Source: Physcomitrium patens (lineage: Eukaryota; Streptophyta; Bryopsida; Funariales; Funariaceae). From it: a stretch of DNA of 64,000 nucleotides. The stretch spans positions 19,291,602-19,355,601 of the forward strand of contig NC_037253.1 of the NCBI RefSeq assembly GCF_000002425.4. Reading direction: 5' to 3'. Each line of letters starts with the position of its first letter. The first letter of the stretch is position 1. The notes beneath the pieces were generated by a model, which worked only from the letters and a program-made list of their open reading frames with translations, searched no databases and was not told the DNA's origin. Positions 1-11,117 of this stretch are shown here, one piece after another. The position numbers were made by a program, and so were the translations under genes.

Positions 1-1698
1 TTTGTTTATTGGCCCTTAGAAACTGAGAACTTTAGCATTATTAGATTTAGAAGCATCTGTTTGTTTTTTAGACAAAGAATTTGCAAAGCGTCATAAGATT
101 CCTATAGTACAAAAATCCAAACCTGTTCACATTGAGGTCATAGATGGGCGACCTTTATTGTCTGGTAGTGTCACCCATGAATCAGAACCTATAGAAGTGA
201 CGTTTAAGGGCCATAGTAGTCATATTATTTTCAATATTATTAGAACCCCATCAAATCTTGTTATTCTTGGTCTTTCCTGGTTGAAAAAGCATAACCCATC
301 CATAGATTGGAGGTTGCGGAAGATGACTTTTTTTACAAAACCACTTAAGAGCAAGCCTAGTAGAAAACCTCGAATAGAGAAATCTTTATTCATTGGAGCA
401 AGAGCATTTATAAGATTATCTAAGGAAGGCACACCATTTGTCATTTATGCGGCTCCAACTACCAGGAAGAAGATCTCGACAGCAAGTATACCTGAGCAAT
501 ATAAGGATTTTAAAGACGTGTTTCAAAAGAAGAATGCCGACATACTACTGGAACACCGACCATATGATTGCGCCATAGACTTGCAAGAAGGAGCACAACC
601 GCCTTTTGGCACAATCTACAATCTATCGCAGACGGAGTTGGCGGAGTTGTGGAAGAACATCGACAAGAATCTAGCCAAGAATTTCATCTGTTATTCAAAA
701 TCGTGAGCTAGAGCACTCATCTTACTTGTGAAGAAGAAAGATGGCTCGTTGCGGATGTGTGTGGACTATCAAAGCCTCAACAAGGTAACAAAGATGAATT
801 GTTACCCGTTACCTTTGATTTTTGGTCTCTTAAAACAACTTGAATGTGCAAGGATCTTTACAAAAATTGATCTAAGGAGAGCTTACAACCTCGTACAAAT
901 CAAAGAAGGAGATGAGTGGAAGACAACGTTCTGTATAAGGTATGGCCATTTTGAATATAATGTCATGCTCTTTGGTCTTATCAATGCTCTAGCGGTCTTT
1001 CAACAAATGATGAATGACATTTTTTGAGAGCACCTTGACGATTTTGTTGTCATTTATTTGGATGATATTCTAATATTCTCCAAAAATGAAGAGGAACATG
1101 AAAAGCATGTTTGTTTGGTCTTGAAGAAACTATGCGAGCGAGGACTATACGCCAAGTTAGAGAAGTATTTATTTCACCAAATAGAGATGGATTTTCTGGA
1201 GTTCGTTGCGACTACAGAAGGCTTGAAGATGGATCCCAAGAAGGTGGAAGCAATCATGTCCTGGGAGGTTCCAAAGATGGTTAGAGACGTACAATGCTTT
1301 CTTGGTTTTGCCAACTTCTATCAGATGTTCATCAAGAATTATTCTCAAGTTGCTCCTCCTCTCACTCGGTTGACATGCAAGAATAAGCTAGAATGGGGAC
1401 CTCTAGCAGAGAAGGCGTTTCAAGACTTAAAGACCGCATTTACTATGGCTCCAATCTTGGTACATCCAGACTTTACAAAGGCTTTTTATTTAGAAATTGA
1501 TGCTTCGGATTTTGCTTTGGAAGCTGTACTTTGACAAATGAGAGAAGACAAGAAGCTCCATCCGATTGCATTCTATTCACGAAAGTTCTCTGCTATTGAA
1601 ATCAATTATGAGATCCACGATAAGAAACTTCTTGCTGTAGTGGATTCTTTCCAAGAATGGCGTCACTTTCTTGAAGGAGCTGCACACCCAATTACCGT
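1..1698 (+). pseudogene. Element A: Ty3/gypsy protease-RT-RNase H, decayed, cut by window edge
   Basis: First part of a chromovirus polyprotein, open in pieces at 158-706, 728-1027, 1058-1534 and 1538-1738. The protease region starts near base 20. Where intact relative D (31828-38179) has the catalytic DSGAS, this copy reads DLEAS, so the protease is dead. Reverse transcriptase is recognisable by [13 protein letters not shown] near 730 and by YLDDILIFS near 1055; RNase H by the EIDASDFAL stretch near 1495. Stops at 704, 1025 and 1532 break the frame. RNase H stops at ITV (1698), where a 1.3 kb insertion begins, and resumes at YADHKNLEYF at 3036. Gag and the 5' LTR lie left of the window. A defective retrotransposon copy, certain as to family. 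Confidence 0.93.
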
Positions 1699-3035
1699 TG
1701 TTGTGTTGTGGTTCGGCTACTATATGAAAATAATATAATTATGTACTTAATATATAATTTATTAAGCAACATGGTGAGAGCCATGTTAGTAGATTTTAGT
1801 TGGTTGTAGAATATAATTTGATTATTACTTTGAAAAGAGGTTGTTTAAAAAGATTACTATAGAATTTGTATAACTTTAATTTCCTTTTGATAGTGGTTTT
1901 TAAGATTGGTTTTGGTTGATAGTAACTTCTAAATATTTAGAATCACCTTTGTTAGACATTCGTGACCTTTGAAAACTTCTTCTGGTTCTTTTATTTGGTA
2001 TTTAGAGCATACATTATGTAAGTCTTATAAAAAAAAGGATTGAAGAAGGATTTTGGTAGCAAAGGGAGAAATTAGGGCACCAATATAGATGAATGGAGAT
2101 GAAAAATCAAAATCTCCATTCCTATTGGTCAAAAATCATGACCAATGGGCTTTGAGGAGGCTGCCCGAGGCCATATTAGGGATTAGGGTTATTTTCTCAA
2201 GGCCATTCGAACATTGAAGGCTAACGTCAGAAGGTTTAGGTTTTTGGTTAAGGTTTTGGTGCAAGTTTTGTGTCATTTGGGGTTTTTATGAAGAAGTTAT
2301 AGGCGCTCAAAGTTAAGGTGTTAGTTGTGGATCTACTGTCACTCTTTTGGGCATAAATCACGCATACAGATGGCAATTGAGGATCGGCGACTGCGATTGG
2401 AGAGAGTACTTTTGCGGCTATATTGTTCACATATTGCTTATTGGATTCTAAGTTAGGATGAAGGAGTTATTGGATTTTGAAGTCAGCACATGCAATCTTA
2501 AGGGTAGTAAGTAAACCGATTTACTAGTGTTTGTCTCTTGAGCTATATCTTGAGCAATTTAACAAGGTTGTGGCTCAGAATTTCAAGAAATGTGTAATTT
2601 CATGTTAGTAAACTTTTTGTATAAGTTTTATGACATTTGGAGTTCGGGTTTTTGAGATATATGGAAAATAGTTTTTTGGGTGCTTGTAAATTAGGATTTG
2701 GAGTGTGTGCTAGGATTTCTTAGATGCCAGAAGATCAGTAGTGAATTTGCAATTGGTTTTTTTTTGTAGTAAGAGTTAAGGGTAAATTCTACCTATCTTG
2801 TAAATTTGAAAGAAATTACACAAATAGATCAATAGTTTTGATTTTCTAAAGTTTGGGGCGAGAAAACCCCTTTGCGGAAGAAATATGTTTTGAAGGGATT
2901 TTGTTATATTTGGAATTTTATACAAAAATAAAGGAGTTTTAGAAGCTAAGAAAAGAATCATATAAAGGTTTAAGGTACACTTTCTACAGCTAGATACCCA
3001 GTGTATTCCCAGATAGCAAATCATGCCTTACGACA
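1699..3035. repeat. Solo LTR inserted in element A
   Basis: A 1.34 kb non-coding block interrupts the RNase H reading frame of element A exactly between ITV and YADHK. It begins TGTTGTG and ends ACGACA, the TG..CA ends of LTRs. CCGT lies immediately left (1695-1698) and again immediately right (3036-3039); the base before is A on both sides, so the duplication is 4 or 5 bp. No coding sequence, primer site or second LTR is present, so I read it as a solo LTR left by LTR-LTR recombination. Its family is not identified; orientation cannot be fixed from the ends alone. Confidence 0.72.
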
Positions 3036-4735
3036 CCGTATACGCAGATCACAAGAATTTGGAGTATTTCATGTCGGCTCGAGTTCTAAATTGATGTCAA
3101 ACTCAGTATAATATGTCACTATCTAGGTTTGATTTTATTATCACTTATCGACCTGGAAAGTAACAAGGACTATTTGATGCCTTATCGAGGAGATCATATC
3201 TTGTACCAAAGGCTGAAGAAGCAACGTTTGATCAACAATGTATGACGTTGTTGAAGCCAGAGCAATTTCGGCTTTGTGCTACTATTGTACCAATTGATGC
3301 TGACTTCCTGAATCAGGTATGTGCCATGACCATTGAAGATTTAGTAGCCATTGATATCAAGTAGCGTACCAATGATGACAAGTTCAAGGTGGAGGGAGAT
3401 CTTTTATACTTTGAGGAGCGGTTGTATATCCCAAAAGGACCAGCACGACTTTGAGTTCTTCAATCTTGCCACGATTTTCCAATTGCGGGACATTTTGGAT
3501 TCAACAAGACCTTGGAGCTTATTTCTCGAGATTTTTGGTGGCCCCGAATGTGAAAGGATGTGAAAGATTTTGTCCTCTCTTGCGACATATGTTCAAGATC
3601 TAAGAATCCTCGGCATCGCCCTTATGGACTCTTACAGCCATTGCCGATTCCACGTCGATCATGGTCTTCAGTTTCCATGGACTTCATCACAGACCTGCCA
3701 TCATCGAAATCATTTGACAGCATCTTTGTCGTGGTAGATCGGCTTACAAAGATGGCGCACTTTGTCCCTTGCAAGAAGACATTGTCTAATGAAGTCACAA
3801 CAAGACTCTTTCTCGATAATGTGTATCGATATCATGGACTACCAGATGATATCGTATCAGATCGAGGAACCCAGTTCGTATCAAAGTTTTGGAGATCTCT
3901 CTTTAAGATACTGAAGGTGGATATCAAGCTTTCTTCGGCTTTTCATCCTCAAACTGACGGCCAAACGGAACGAGTGAACCAAGTCTTGGAACAATACTTA
4001 CGATGCAGCATCAACTATTAACAAGACGATTAGACCACATATCTGCCACTAGTCAAGTTTGCATATAACCACACCTTCCATGTGTCTACTCAATACACAC
4101 CATTCTTTTCCAACTATGGATATCATCCGAAGCTTGTTTTATTGAGTCCATCAATAAATAACAATATAGTAGTTGAAGGATTTACGAAACAACTATCAGA
4201 GCTTCAAAATACGTTGAAGCTTCAATTACAATCCGCTCAAGAATCCTACAAGGCGTCTACAGATAGATTTCAGAATTAAGCACCTACTTTCAAAATTGGA
4301 GATAAAGTATGGCTTCTTTGACAAAATATCAAGACCAAGCGACCATGTGATAAGTTGGACTATCAAAGATTGGGACCATTTATCATCCAAAAGTAAATCA
4401 ATCCAGTGGCGTATCGTTTGGAATTACCGGCTTCTATGAAGGTACATCCAGTCTTTCATATTTCTCTGTTGGACCCTTATCGAGAGTCGTCTTTTCCTGA
4501 AAGAATGCAGTGTCCGCCACCTAGTATTGAGATCGAAAACCACGAGGAATACGAGGTTGAAAAGGTGCTGGATTCACGACGAGGGTGGGGCAAGTTGGAG
4601 TATCTTGTTCATTGGTGTGGCTACGATATTAATGAGCAAACGTGGGAGCCAGTTGAAAATCTCGCCAATACGCCGCAAAAGGTACAAGAGTTTTATCAAC
4701 AACATCCTCATAAACCTAAGCCGGTTCGACGATAG
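3036..4735 (+). pseudogene. Element A: RNase H end, integrase and chromodomain
   Basis: Continuation of element A pol after the solo LTR. Integrase shows the zinc-finger cysteines CDICSRSK near 3580, MDFITDLP with the first catalytic Asp near 3680, SDRGTQF with the second near 3860, and HPQTDGQTERV with the Glu near 3950. The frame is stopped by TAA at 4019-4021, directly followed by CAA, and by TAG at 4031-4033. The C-terminal piece at 4406-4735 has the GPF/Y-type module ([20 protein letters not shown]) followed by a chromodomain ([30 protein letters not shown]). Chromodomains at the integrase end define chromoviruses and are thought to steer insertion to marked chromatin. Confidence 0.93.
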
Positions 4736-4866
4736 CTTCTTTCTAAAGCTTGCTCATCCGAGAATATAAGAAAGGGGGAGAGCACCACCAAAATTCGAAG
4801 TTGATGTAGTTATTTTTTCCAAGATAAAGTAGAATTTTTTTAGTAGCCATAGTTTGGTCTTCTGAT

Positions 4867-5163
4867 ATGGATAGCCAAGAGATAGATACTATGCCAGTCA
4901 GATTATCTCAATCGACTAGCTCACGAAGGCGACCTCAAAATCATGAACCGCCTACACCACAACGACGACAGAGGATACCGAGTAACCGATCACTGGTGAT
5001 TGTATTTGAGTTCGAGCCTACTTACGATGGTCAGCCAGAAGGCGTGTTTGTAGGACAATTTTACAATGAGGACACAGAAGTTCATGCTTGGTCAGAAGTC
5101 GAAGGAGTGGACCACTACCGTTGGCTTCAAGGACCGATGAACCACTTGCCTCGTGAACAATAG
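4867..5163 (+). CDS. ORF3 of element A: unknown protein downstream of the chromodomain
   Basis: A 98-residue ORF with its own ATG, lying 131 bp after pol and 107 bp before the 3' LTR. I do not recognise a family. It aligns with the ORF in the same position of element D (32409-32831): both start M(D/E)SQ, carry RLSQ then a basic SRRR cluster, a hydrophobic (L)VI strand, T.DG, and a strongly conserved HYRWL.GP.N.L.REQ. The A copy stops directly after REQ, where D continues for about 20 residues; homology seems to run on beyond the stop with further stops, so the tail is probably lost. No signal peptide, membrane segment or zinc finger is visible, which argues against an env-like protein. Confidence 0.6.
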   Translation: MDSQEIDTMPVRLSQSTSSRRRPQNHEPPTPQRRQRIPSNRSLVIVFEFEPTYDGQPEGVFVGQFYNEDTEVHAWSEVEGVDHYRWLQGPMNHLPREQ

Positions 5164-5253
5164 TTAAAATTCATAATAGACGTTATGTGACAGATCTTCA
5201 TTTTCTTGCGTTGGTACTGATTAACAATAACATTGCTTCTCAGAGACCTTGAA

Positions 5254-5270
5254 GCTAAAGGAGGGGGTGA
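5254..5270 (+). promoter_or_regulatory. Polypurine tract of element A
   Basis: The purine run GCTAAAGGAGGGGGTGA abuts the TG start of the 3' LTR. This is the usual position and composition of the plus-strand primer in LTR retrotransposons. Confidence 0.75.
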
Positions 5271-5567
5271 TGTTAGGGACATAGTCTTTAGAACCTTCTA
5301 GAGACAAGTTTCTAGAACCTTCAAGAAGCAAGTCTCTGGAACCTTCTAGAAGCTTCCTAGTTGATGGAAATTGCTTCAGAAGCTTCCTAAATTAGAGTAT
5401 ATATTGGAATCGAGGCTGAAGAGTTCTTCAGTCTCGACAACACATCTCTTGGAGCTCTAGCTCACCTCTCTGGTGTTGTTCTTGTATTCATCTGATTAAT
5501 TTAGTTCTTGTCAGTTCTTCCTGAACTTCTTGTTAGATCTCAAGTCTGTATTTTTGTGTCCATGACA
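5271..5567 (+). repeat. 3' LTR of element A (297 bp)
   Basis: Begins TGTTAGGGACATAG after the polypurine tract and ends GTCCATGACA; element B sequence resumes at 5568. A TATA box (TATATAT, 5398-5404) is followed by an inverted repeat with 12-bp arms (5410-5421 and 5426-5437, one mismatch) around a 4-nt spacer. The predicted RNA start, by spacing from the TATA box, is the A at 5430. The repeated TTCTAGAA/AGAACCTTCTAG motifs at 5287-5350 sit in the promoter part. The partner 5' LTR is outside the window. Confidence 0.85.
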
Positions 5568-6187
5568 TCCTATAGAAGTAGCAACTAATGGTCATAGTAG
5601 CTTTGTAATATTTAATGTCATTAGATCTCTTTCTAATCCAATTATTTTAGGTTTATCATGGCTACAAAAATATAATCCTAGAATAGATTGGACTTCTTGT
5701 AGTCTTGAGTTTTTTGAAAGTATAACTAAGAGCGTAGTTAATCAAGTAGAAAGTCATAAGTCTAGTATAATTAAACCTGTATTTGTAGGTGCAAGAGCTT
5801 TCTTGCATGCTGCAAAAAATGGATCACCTTGTGTCATTTAAGCTACATCTCTTTCTATTGGTGAAAAGACTTCAAATGGCATTCAAAGCCAATATCAAGA
5901 TTTTCAAGATGTATTTGAAAAGAAGAATGTAAATATCCTTCCAAAACATCGTTCCCATGATTGCTCAATTGACCTTCAAGAAGGAGCACAACTGCCATTT
6001 GGACCAATCTGTAGTTAATCATAAAATGATTTGGCTAAACGCAAGGAGTATATTGAAGAGAATTTGGCCAAGAACTTCATACGCCATTCCAAATCTCTAG
6101 TAGGAGCTCCAATTTTATTTGTGAAGAAAAAAGATGGATCATTGTGGATGTGTGTCGATTGTTGAGGACTCAACAAAATCAATATTA
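5568..6187 (+). pseudogene. Element B: protease and RT fragment
   Basis: Decayed chromovirus in the same orientation as A and interrupted by it. Translation in broken frames gives the protease end (NGHSSFVIFN, ILGLSWLQKYNPRIDW), the linker EKKNVNILPKHR, and the RT start ([13 protein letters not shown], then CVDC followed by a stop). Many CAA/CGA-to-stop changes are present. Coding similarity stops near 6185 just after the RT GLNK motif. Confidence 0.85.
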
Positions 6188-6245
6188 ACATCTATCACTA
6201 CATCTTGACAACATCTTGACAACATCTTGACAACATCTATCACTA
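6188..6245 (+). repeat. Deletion junction with 11-bp tandem repeats
   Basis: Three tandem copies of CATCTTGACAA (6201-6233) lie between two copies of a 13-bp direct repeat ACATCTATCACTA (6188-6200 and 6233-6245). On the left the sequence is RT, on the right it is the integrase motif YHYHGLPKDI. About 1.9 kb of pol is therefore missing and the join carries short repeated filler. Confidence 0.75.
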
Positions 6246-7126
6246 TCATGGATTACCTAAAGATATTCTATCAGATAGAAGAACCCAATTTGTATCAAGA
6301 TTTTGGCGGATTCTTTTTAAGATTCTAAAAGAGGATATGAAACTATCTTTGCCATTCCATGCTCAAATTGATGGACAAACGGAGCGTGTTAATCAAGTTT
6401 TGGGATAATATTTATGATGTACTATCATCTACCAACAAGATAATTGGACAACTCTTTTGCCATTGGCAAAATTTGCTTATCATAATACACTATATTTTTC
6501 TACAAAACAAACACCTTTCTTTACCAATTATGGTTATCCATTACTGGATACTTTTGACTTTTCAAAAGCTGATAATCTTACAGCAAAAGATTTGGCAAAT
6601 CATTTGTCAAAACTACATGCAACAATGAAGGCACAATTAAAAGAAGTTCAAGAACAACAAAAGTTCAATGCAGATGTCTATCAAAAGAAACAACCACCAT
6701 TCCATGCAAGTGACAAGGTATGATTACTTTGTCGTAATATCAAGAGCACTCATCTTTGTGACAAGTTGGACTATCATAGACTTAAACCATTTCCTATTTC
6801 TGCACAAATAATTCAATTACATATCGTTTACAATTACAAAAGTTAATGAAAATTCATCCAATATTCAACATGTTTCTTCTTGAACTATACAAGATAGTGG
6901 ACATACCAAGAAGAAGACAAACTCCACCTTCTCCTATAGAAGTAGACAATAATGAAAAGTTCAAAGTAGAGGAAGTCTTAGATTTAAGGGAGCACCAAAA
7001 TAAAATGAAATATCTTGTCTATTGGCACAGATATGATATTAGTGAATGTACTTGGAAGCTAGCAAAGAATCTTGCAAATGCAACAAAGGCGATGGAGACT
7101 TTTCATCCATAACATCCATCAAATTG
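6234..7126 (+). pseudogene. Element B: integrase core and chromodomain
   Basis: Integrase resumes at YHYHGLPKDILSD, runs through QIDGQTERVNQVL, the INYQQDDW region (here IIYQQDNW, without the stop seen in A and D), the QTPFFTNYGYPLLDTF stretch, KINADVY-like helix, GPF/Y module and a chromodomain (KFKVEEVLDLR, MKYLVYWHRYD, TWKLAKNL). Open pieces at 6457-6723 and 6846-7112 are separated by stops. The invariant GY of the chromodomain is changed to RY. Confidence 0.88.
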
Positions 7127-7239
7127 AAGATCAAAACCTTCTTTTTAAAAGAAACAAAATCTAGACAAGATACCATTCTAATTTCAATCTTTGTTTGTAG
7201 CTTCTTTGTAGTTGTGACGCTAAAGAAATGAAGAACCTA

Positions 7240-7620
7240 CAATCAATGATTTCGACTGAAGAGCCTTTGTTTGCTAATCTACCAAACGAGACATTATGAT
7301 TGTCACAACTTTCCAGACGACGTAATCGAGATGAAAATCCTCAAAAATGACATAAGCTTTTTTGAATACATAACGAGGTATAACATGTTTGGAATCACAA
7401 CTTTGGAAAGGACTCCCAATATTTGATAATTTTACTAAAAGTAGGAACAACACTTAATGATATTCCAAATGTTTTATTTGAAAGAAATTATAAAGGCTTC
7501 AGAACAACCAAATAACACAGTGATCTTCCCACCTTACTATAAAATACTATCAATGACTGAGAGGCCCTATCAATCATCTTCAAAAAGAACATAGATCAAA
7601 ATATGTGATAAATAAAATTT
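7240..7620 (+). pseudogene. ORF3 remnant of element B
   Basis: No long frame is open, but conceptual translation gives EPLFANLPNETL, then LSQLSRRRNRDENPQK, VGTTLNDIPNVLFE and a degraded match to HYRWLRGPIN near 7540. This is the same unknown ORF3 found in elements A, C and D, in the same place after the chromodomain. Its presence in this older copy shows ORF3 is an ancestral part of the element. Confidence 0.6.
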
Positions 7621-7689
7621 GCTACAACTTAAACTTCCACAACATGTGATCAATGCTCCTCGTAAAACTCATCCCAAGAAGAAGAATAA

Positions 7690-7758
7690 ATTCAAGGACA
7701 TATATTTAGTATAACTGTTACCTAAACATAATAAATAGATAGAAGTAAGTAAAAGAAT
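7690..7758 (+). repeat. LTR stub of element B, cut at the AFL-L arm
   Basis: Sequence resembling the start of the chromovirus LTRs (CAAGGACATATATTTAG, AAATAGATAGAAGTAAGTAAAAG) follows a decayed polypurine region at 7660-7685. It stops at 7758, where the inverted duplication arm begins, so the downstream side of AFL-L was replaced by retroelement sequence. Confidence 0.5.
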
Positions 7759-10130
7759 GCATCTAAGGATCATCTAGTACAACTGTCATCGTCATTCTTG
7801 TTTGTGGTGCACACATATATAATAAAAAAAAAAATGATATGATGCGCTTCTTTCAGTCCATGTACCGTTGCTTCACGTTAGGCATACAAAGCATTCCCTC
7901 CACTGGGTCGAAGTCCAAATCCAGAAGAGGCGGCTGGAACGACCGAACCAAACTTCCTCCCAGCTTCTCGCCCTGCCAGTCTCTCGTAATCCCCAAGTCC
8001 CCATCAAGAAAATCCTGTAGCCCGCTCATACAATCACTCACATCCTTCCCGCTCAACAATTCTTCCAGAGCGCTATCTGGCGTGTCGAATGATGGGTTGC
8101 TCGCATCTGAACTCCCCGTGCTGTTGCATTCATCCTTTCATTCGGTTCCACGACCATAAATGTACACACTCATCAGCATGACCAACATGAGATGCTGTGC
8201 AACACAAAGCAGTAGCTCCCTAGCCTGGGACTCACGGTGTTGAGTTGCCTGAAGTGTTACCTTGTATGATTCCAGCACAACTGGCCTCGTTGCAGTTTCC
8301 TTCGCCTGCGCACGATCGGGACTCGGCTCTCTTCTGGGGCTGCTCATCGCTTCAGCTGCCACCCTCCTGCCTCGGATGACCTACACAAAAGCATCGCCAC
8401 GATTTTTTCATCGACTGCGTTGTCGAATGTGAGTCTGCTACGCTGTGCTCACGATACTTTCGTCGAACCATTTCCATGCAGAAGGATGACCACTCACAAC
8501 TATCAAACACGCCACGCCAGAAAATTTCCGACTCCATGAGAGCTCACGTAAGCCCCTTGCGGGTTTCGATAGCACAGCAGAAGGTCTCCTTCCTCCAGTT
8601 TGTGGAAGCTCACAAAACTCCCGATTTTCTCCAGCAAATACATACGGCTCTTGTTGTTCGGCCAATACCTGTAGCGCGCCGTCCAGTATTGGCCGGTATG
8701 GTAGTCCATCAAGGACATTGTGATACCCTCCCGCACAGCCAAAAACGGTAGATGTCTTTCTGCATCCTTCTGCACAAATCAGACGGGAGCGTTTCGCAGG
8801 TGCAAAATATCAGAAAACCCCCTCGAATTCTTCCATATCTTCCATGCTTCTAACAATACCCACACCTGATGCATTCTGACACACAATCTGTCAGTGACGG
8901 ACACTAAGCTGGGTCTACGCATCGACCTTCGGCAAGATGATACGCCCCAAGCTGCTCACGTCGCTTGCTCGCAGTTCTTTCTGAAAAAGAAACTGAAACC
9001 CCTGCCCAATCGCCACAACAAAAGGCTCAGACATCGATGACAGACTAACCGAATAGCTGTCCCCTCCAGCATTGTCGATCAAACACCAGCCCCTGCAGCC
9101 GCCCACTGCCAAGTATCCAGCCCGCAACCTCCCACAGGTGCCAACCCAGCACTGCAACAAGCAAAAGTCAAGCGGAGCAAGGAGCGCCGTGGCGTACCTG
9201 GCAGCATTCGAGGTTGCTCATTGCTCGCCGTTGTCGTGACTGATGATGTCGAAGCTTGTCCGCAGAGTCCGATCGATTGCGCCGCGCTTTCAAATACCCC
9301 CTTTGATTCAGCAAGCACGACTTGCGAAGCGCTCGACTGTATGCTGTCGCTTTGTTTGGAACATCGCCGGTGCCCACAAGGTCGGCTCTATCACCCCAAT
9401 TGCCATTCCATGGCGGATGAAACTGCGGAGCGTTCATCTGGGCGAGATTTGTGCTGGAATTGGGGTTGTAATGCCATTTGGGCGGGGGTGTCGTACCCCA
9501 ACATTCCATCCCTTGCATCATCGTGGCAGCGACGAGCTCAGAACGCTGACCCTCTGGTGCACACCTAATGTACTGCATGAGCATCGAACCCCTCGAACGC
9601 CAGCACCAGTCCTTTCTATATCGCTTCGTTCGCCGACTTCTACAGGGCGCACAGTATCGCTGTAACTCCTCTTCTTATTCGCAGGAATAGAAGCCTGGCA
9701 ACGAGCTTCGGTCGCCCCTGAGGGTGATCTTTCGTTTATTCCGATTATCCTGCTTCTCATTCATGCCCGTCCCCAGGTCATTCCACCAGAAACCATCCCG
9801 ACACTGATCACAGAACGCAACACAGTTGAGGAACGAGCGCGAAGCATGCCGGCCTTCGATTGATCGTCTATCGGAGAACGCAACTAACTAATTCCACAAC
9901 TCTAAACGTCAACACCCGATCCACCAGACACCCTCACATTTCGAACCTTGCAACCCCACTCTGATCGACCTCAGGCATCTAGGCCATTCAGTAACCCGAG
10001 GCCGCTGCTCGGCTCTCAAACCACGGAATCACGGCCCACAACTAAAACGATCCTGCACAGTACATGCAAGCACGCAAGCCAGTCGTTAGCCCCCGAAGAG
10101 CTGCGCACCGCACATCAAATCGATTACTCT
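7759..10130 (-). repeat. Left arm of a 33-kb-spaced inverted duplication
   Basis: Reverse complement of 41883-44637. Positions pair so that left plus right coordinate equals 52396 from 7759 to about 9850 without a net gap, with roughly a dozen mismatches by eye. Beyond about 9850 the arms still align but at roughly 80 percent, and the left arm lacks 377 bp that the right has (42168-42556). Similarity fades near 10130. The arm contains the whole AFL-L gene. Confidence 0.93.
7853..9584 (-). CDS. AFL-L: B3-domain transcription factor of ABI3/FUS3/LEC2 type, left copy
   Basis: Six-exon model on the minus strand mirroring AFL-R: 9584-9198, 9151-8927, 8769-8548, 8492-8453, 8355-8261, 8134-7853; all introns GT..AG and in phase, about 416 residues. 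Exons 2 and 3 encode a B3 DNA-binding domain starting FLFQKELRASDVSSLGR, with the intron right after ILPK, and containing YRYWPNNKSRMYLLE. AFL B3 proteins bind RY (CATGCA) elements and control embryo, spore and desiccation programmes. The last exon is acidic (SALEELLSGKD, LQDFLDGDLG), as in an activation region. The B3 core is clear; exon 1 and the 40-nt exon 4 are tentative, and introns of 46 and 55 nt are unusually short. Compared with AFL-R, changes cluster in intron 2. Its 3' flank is lost to element B. Confidence 0.72.
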
Positions 10131-11117
10131 CAGTTACTGCAATACCACTGGGTACCCAACGTCCTTTGCGCTTGTGTGATGCTCTGGGCTCGTTCACGTC
10201 CCTGGTGCCGCGCGACATCGCAGAGCGGGTGAGGTGGATCGTGGGCACCGTTCGGCAGAGCGCACTGTCCATCCAGTCCTCGGCCGCCAATGAGGGCGGA
10301 TTACGTGGGGTTGCAATGGAAGACGAGTATGGCAGGGATGGGGCTTGGATGAGACTCGTAAAGTTGCCATTGGCTAACTTGAATATCTACCAAAGGGCGA
10401 TTTAGTTGTCCGCTCTTAGCTGACGCCACTGGTCCTGCGATGCATTGTCCTCGTCCCTGGCCCGCCTTCGACTCATCACCCGGATGCCCTCACTCTCCCT
10501 CCCTCCCTTGACCCCTTCCTTGTTTGGCTTTAAATTCTATTTTGAAATTTTCTTACAAATTCGAAATCAGCTTGTAACCAACTTGAAATTTTAATCTTTC
10601 TGCTTGTTTTCCTTACCGGCAGTACATCTTTAAAATCTCTACTTCAACTTCAAAAATGTAGTTAGAATGACACGGTTATAAATCTAAAAATTACTTCAAA
10701 AAGCTTACATGAATATTTTCTGCTAAGGTTTCATTTAGAATTTCAATTACTCTACCTACCATTTACCAGGTTGTGATCTCATAAATATTCAAAATGCTGT
10801 ATTCCTATTAAATGGTCAAAAAACTTCCTTCACATGTGAATCCACTTTGAATTGGATCATTTGATAATCTCTTGGCCCTCACTGCTCCATGCTCATGTTC
10901 ACATGTTTCACAATATCTACAATAGAAAGAATGATTGAAATGGGAATCATTCCCTCAAATCAACCCTACTAGTTCCTGGTGGTGCTACTATACCCATAAT
11001 TCAAATTTGAGCTTGAGAAGAGGAAAATATGATGTGATATGTAATATTCTCCAGGGAGGACATGCAATCAAGGGGTCAGATGAAGCAGCAACTGAGGTTT
11101 GAGAAAATAGTGGCAAA
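10131..11117. other. Intergenic region between the enzyme gene and AFL-L
   Basis: Holds the presumed promoter side of AFL-L, GC-rich to about 10520, and the 3' flank of the sphingomyelin-synthase-like gene, AT-rich after that. A CATGCA (RY core) lies just inside the arm at 10063-10069. No gene is recognisable; short ORFs overlap on both strands at 10042-10405 and match nothing. Confidence 0.5.

Noticed and set aside
8476-8751. Plus-strand ORF opposite the AFL-L B3 exon (and its mirror 43645-43920)
   Set aside because: It is antisense to the conserved B3 domain and spans the exon-intron join; it matches no family.
9221-9665. Overlapping plus-strand ORFs of 115-140 residues in the left arm
   Set aside because: Shadows in GC-rich sequence of AFL-L exon 1; duplicated in the right arm only because the arm is duplicated.
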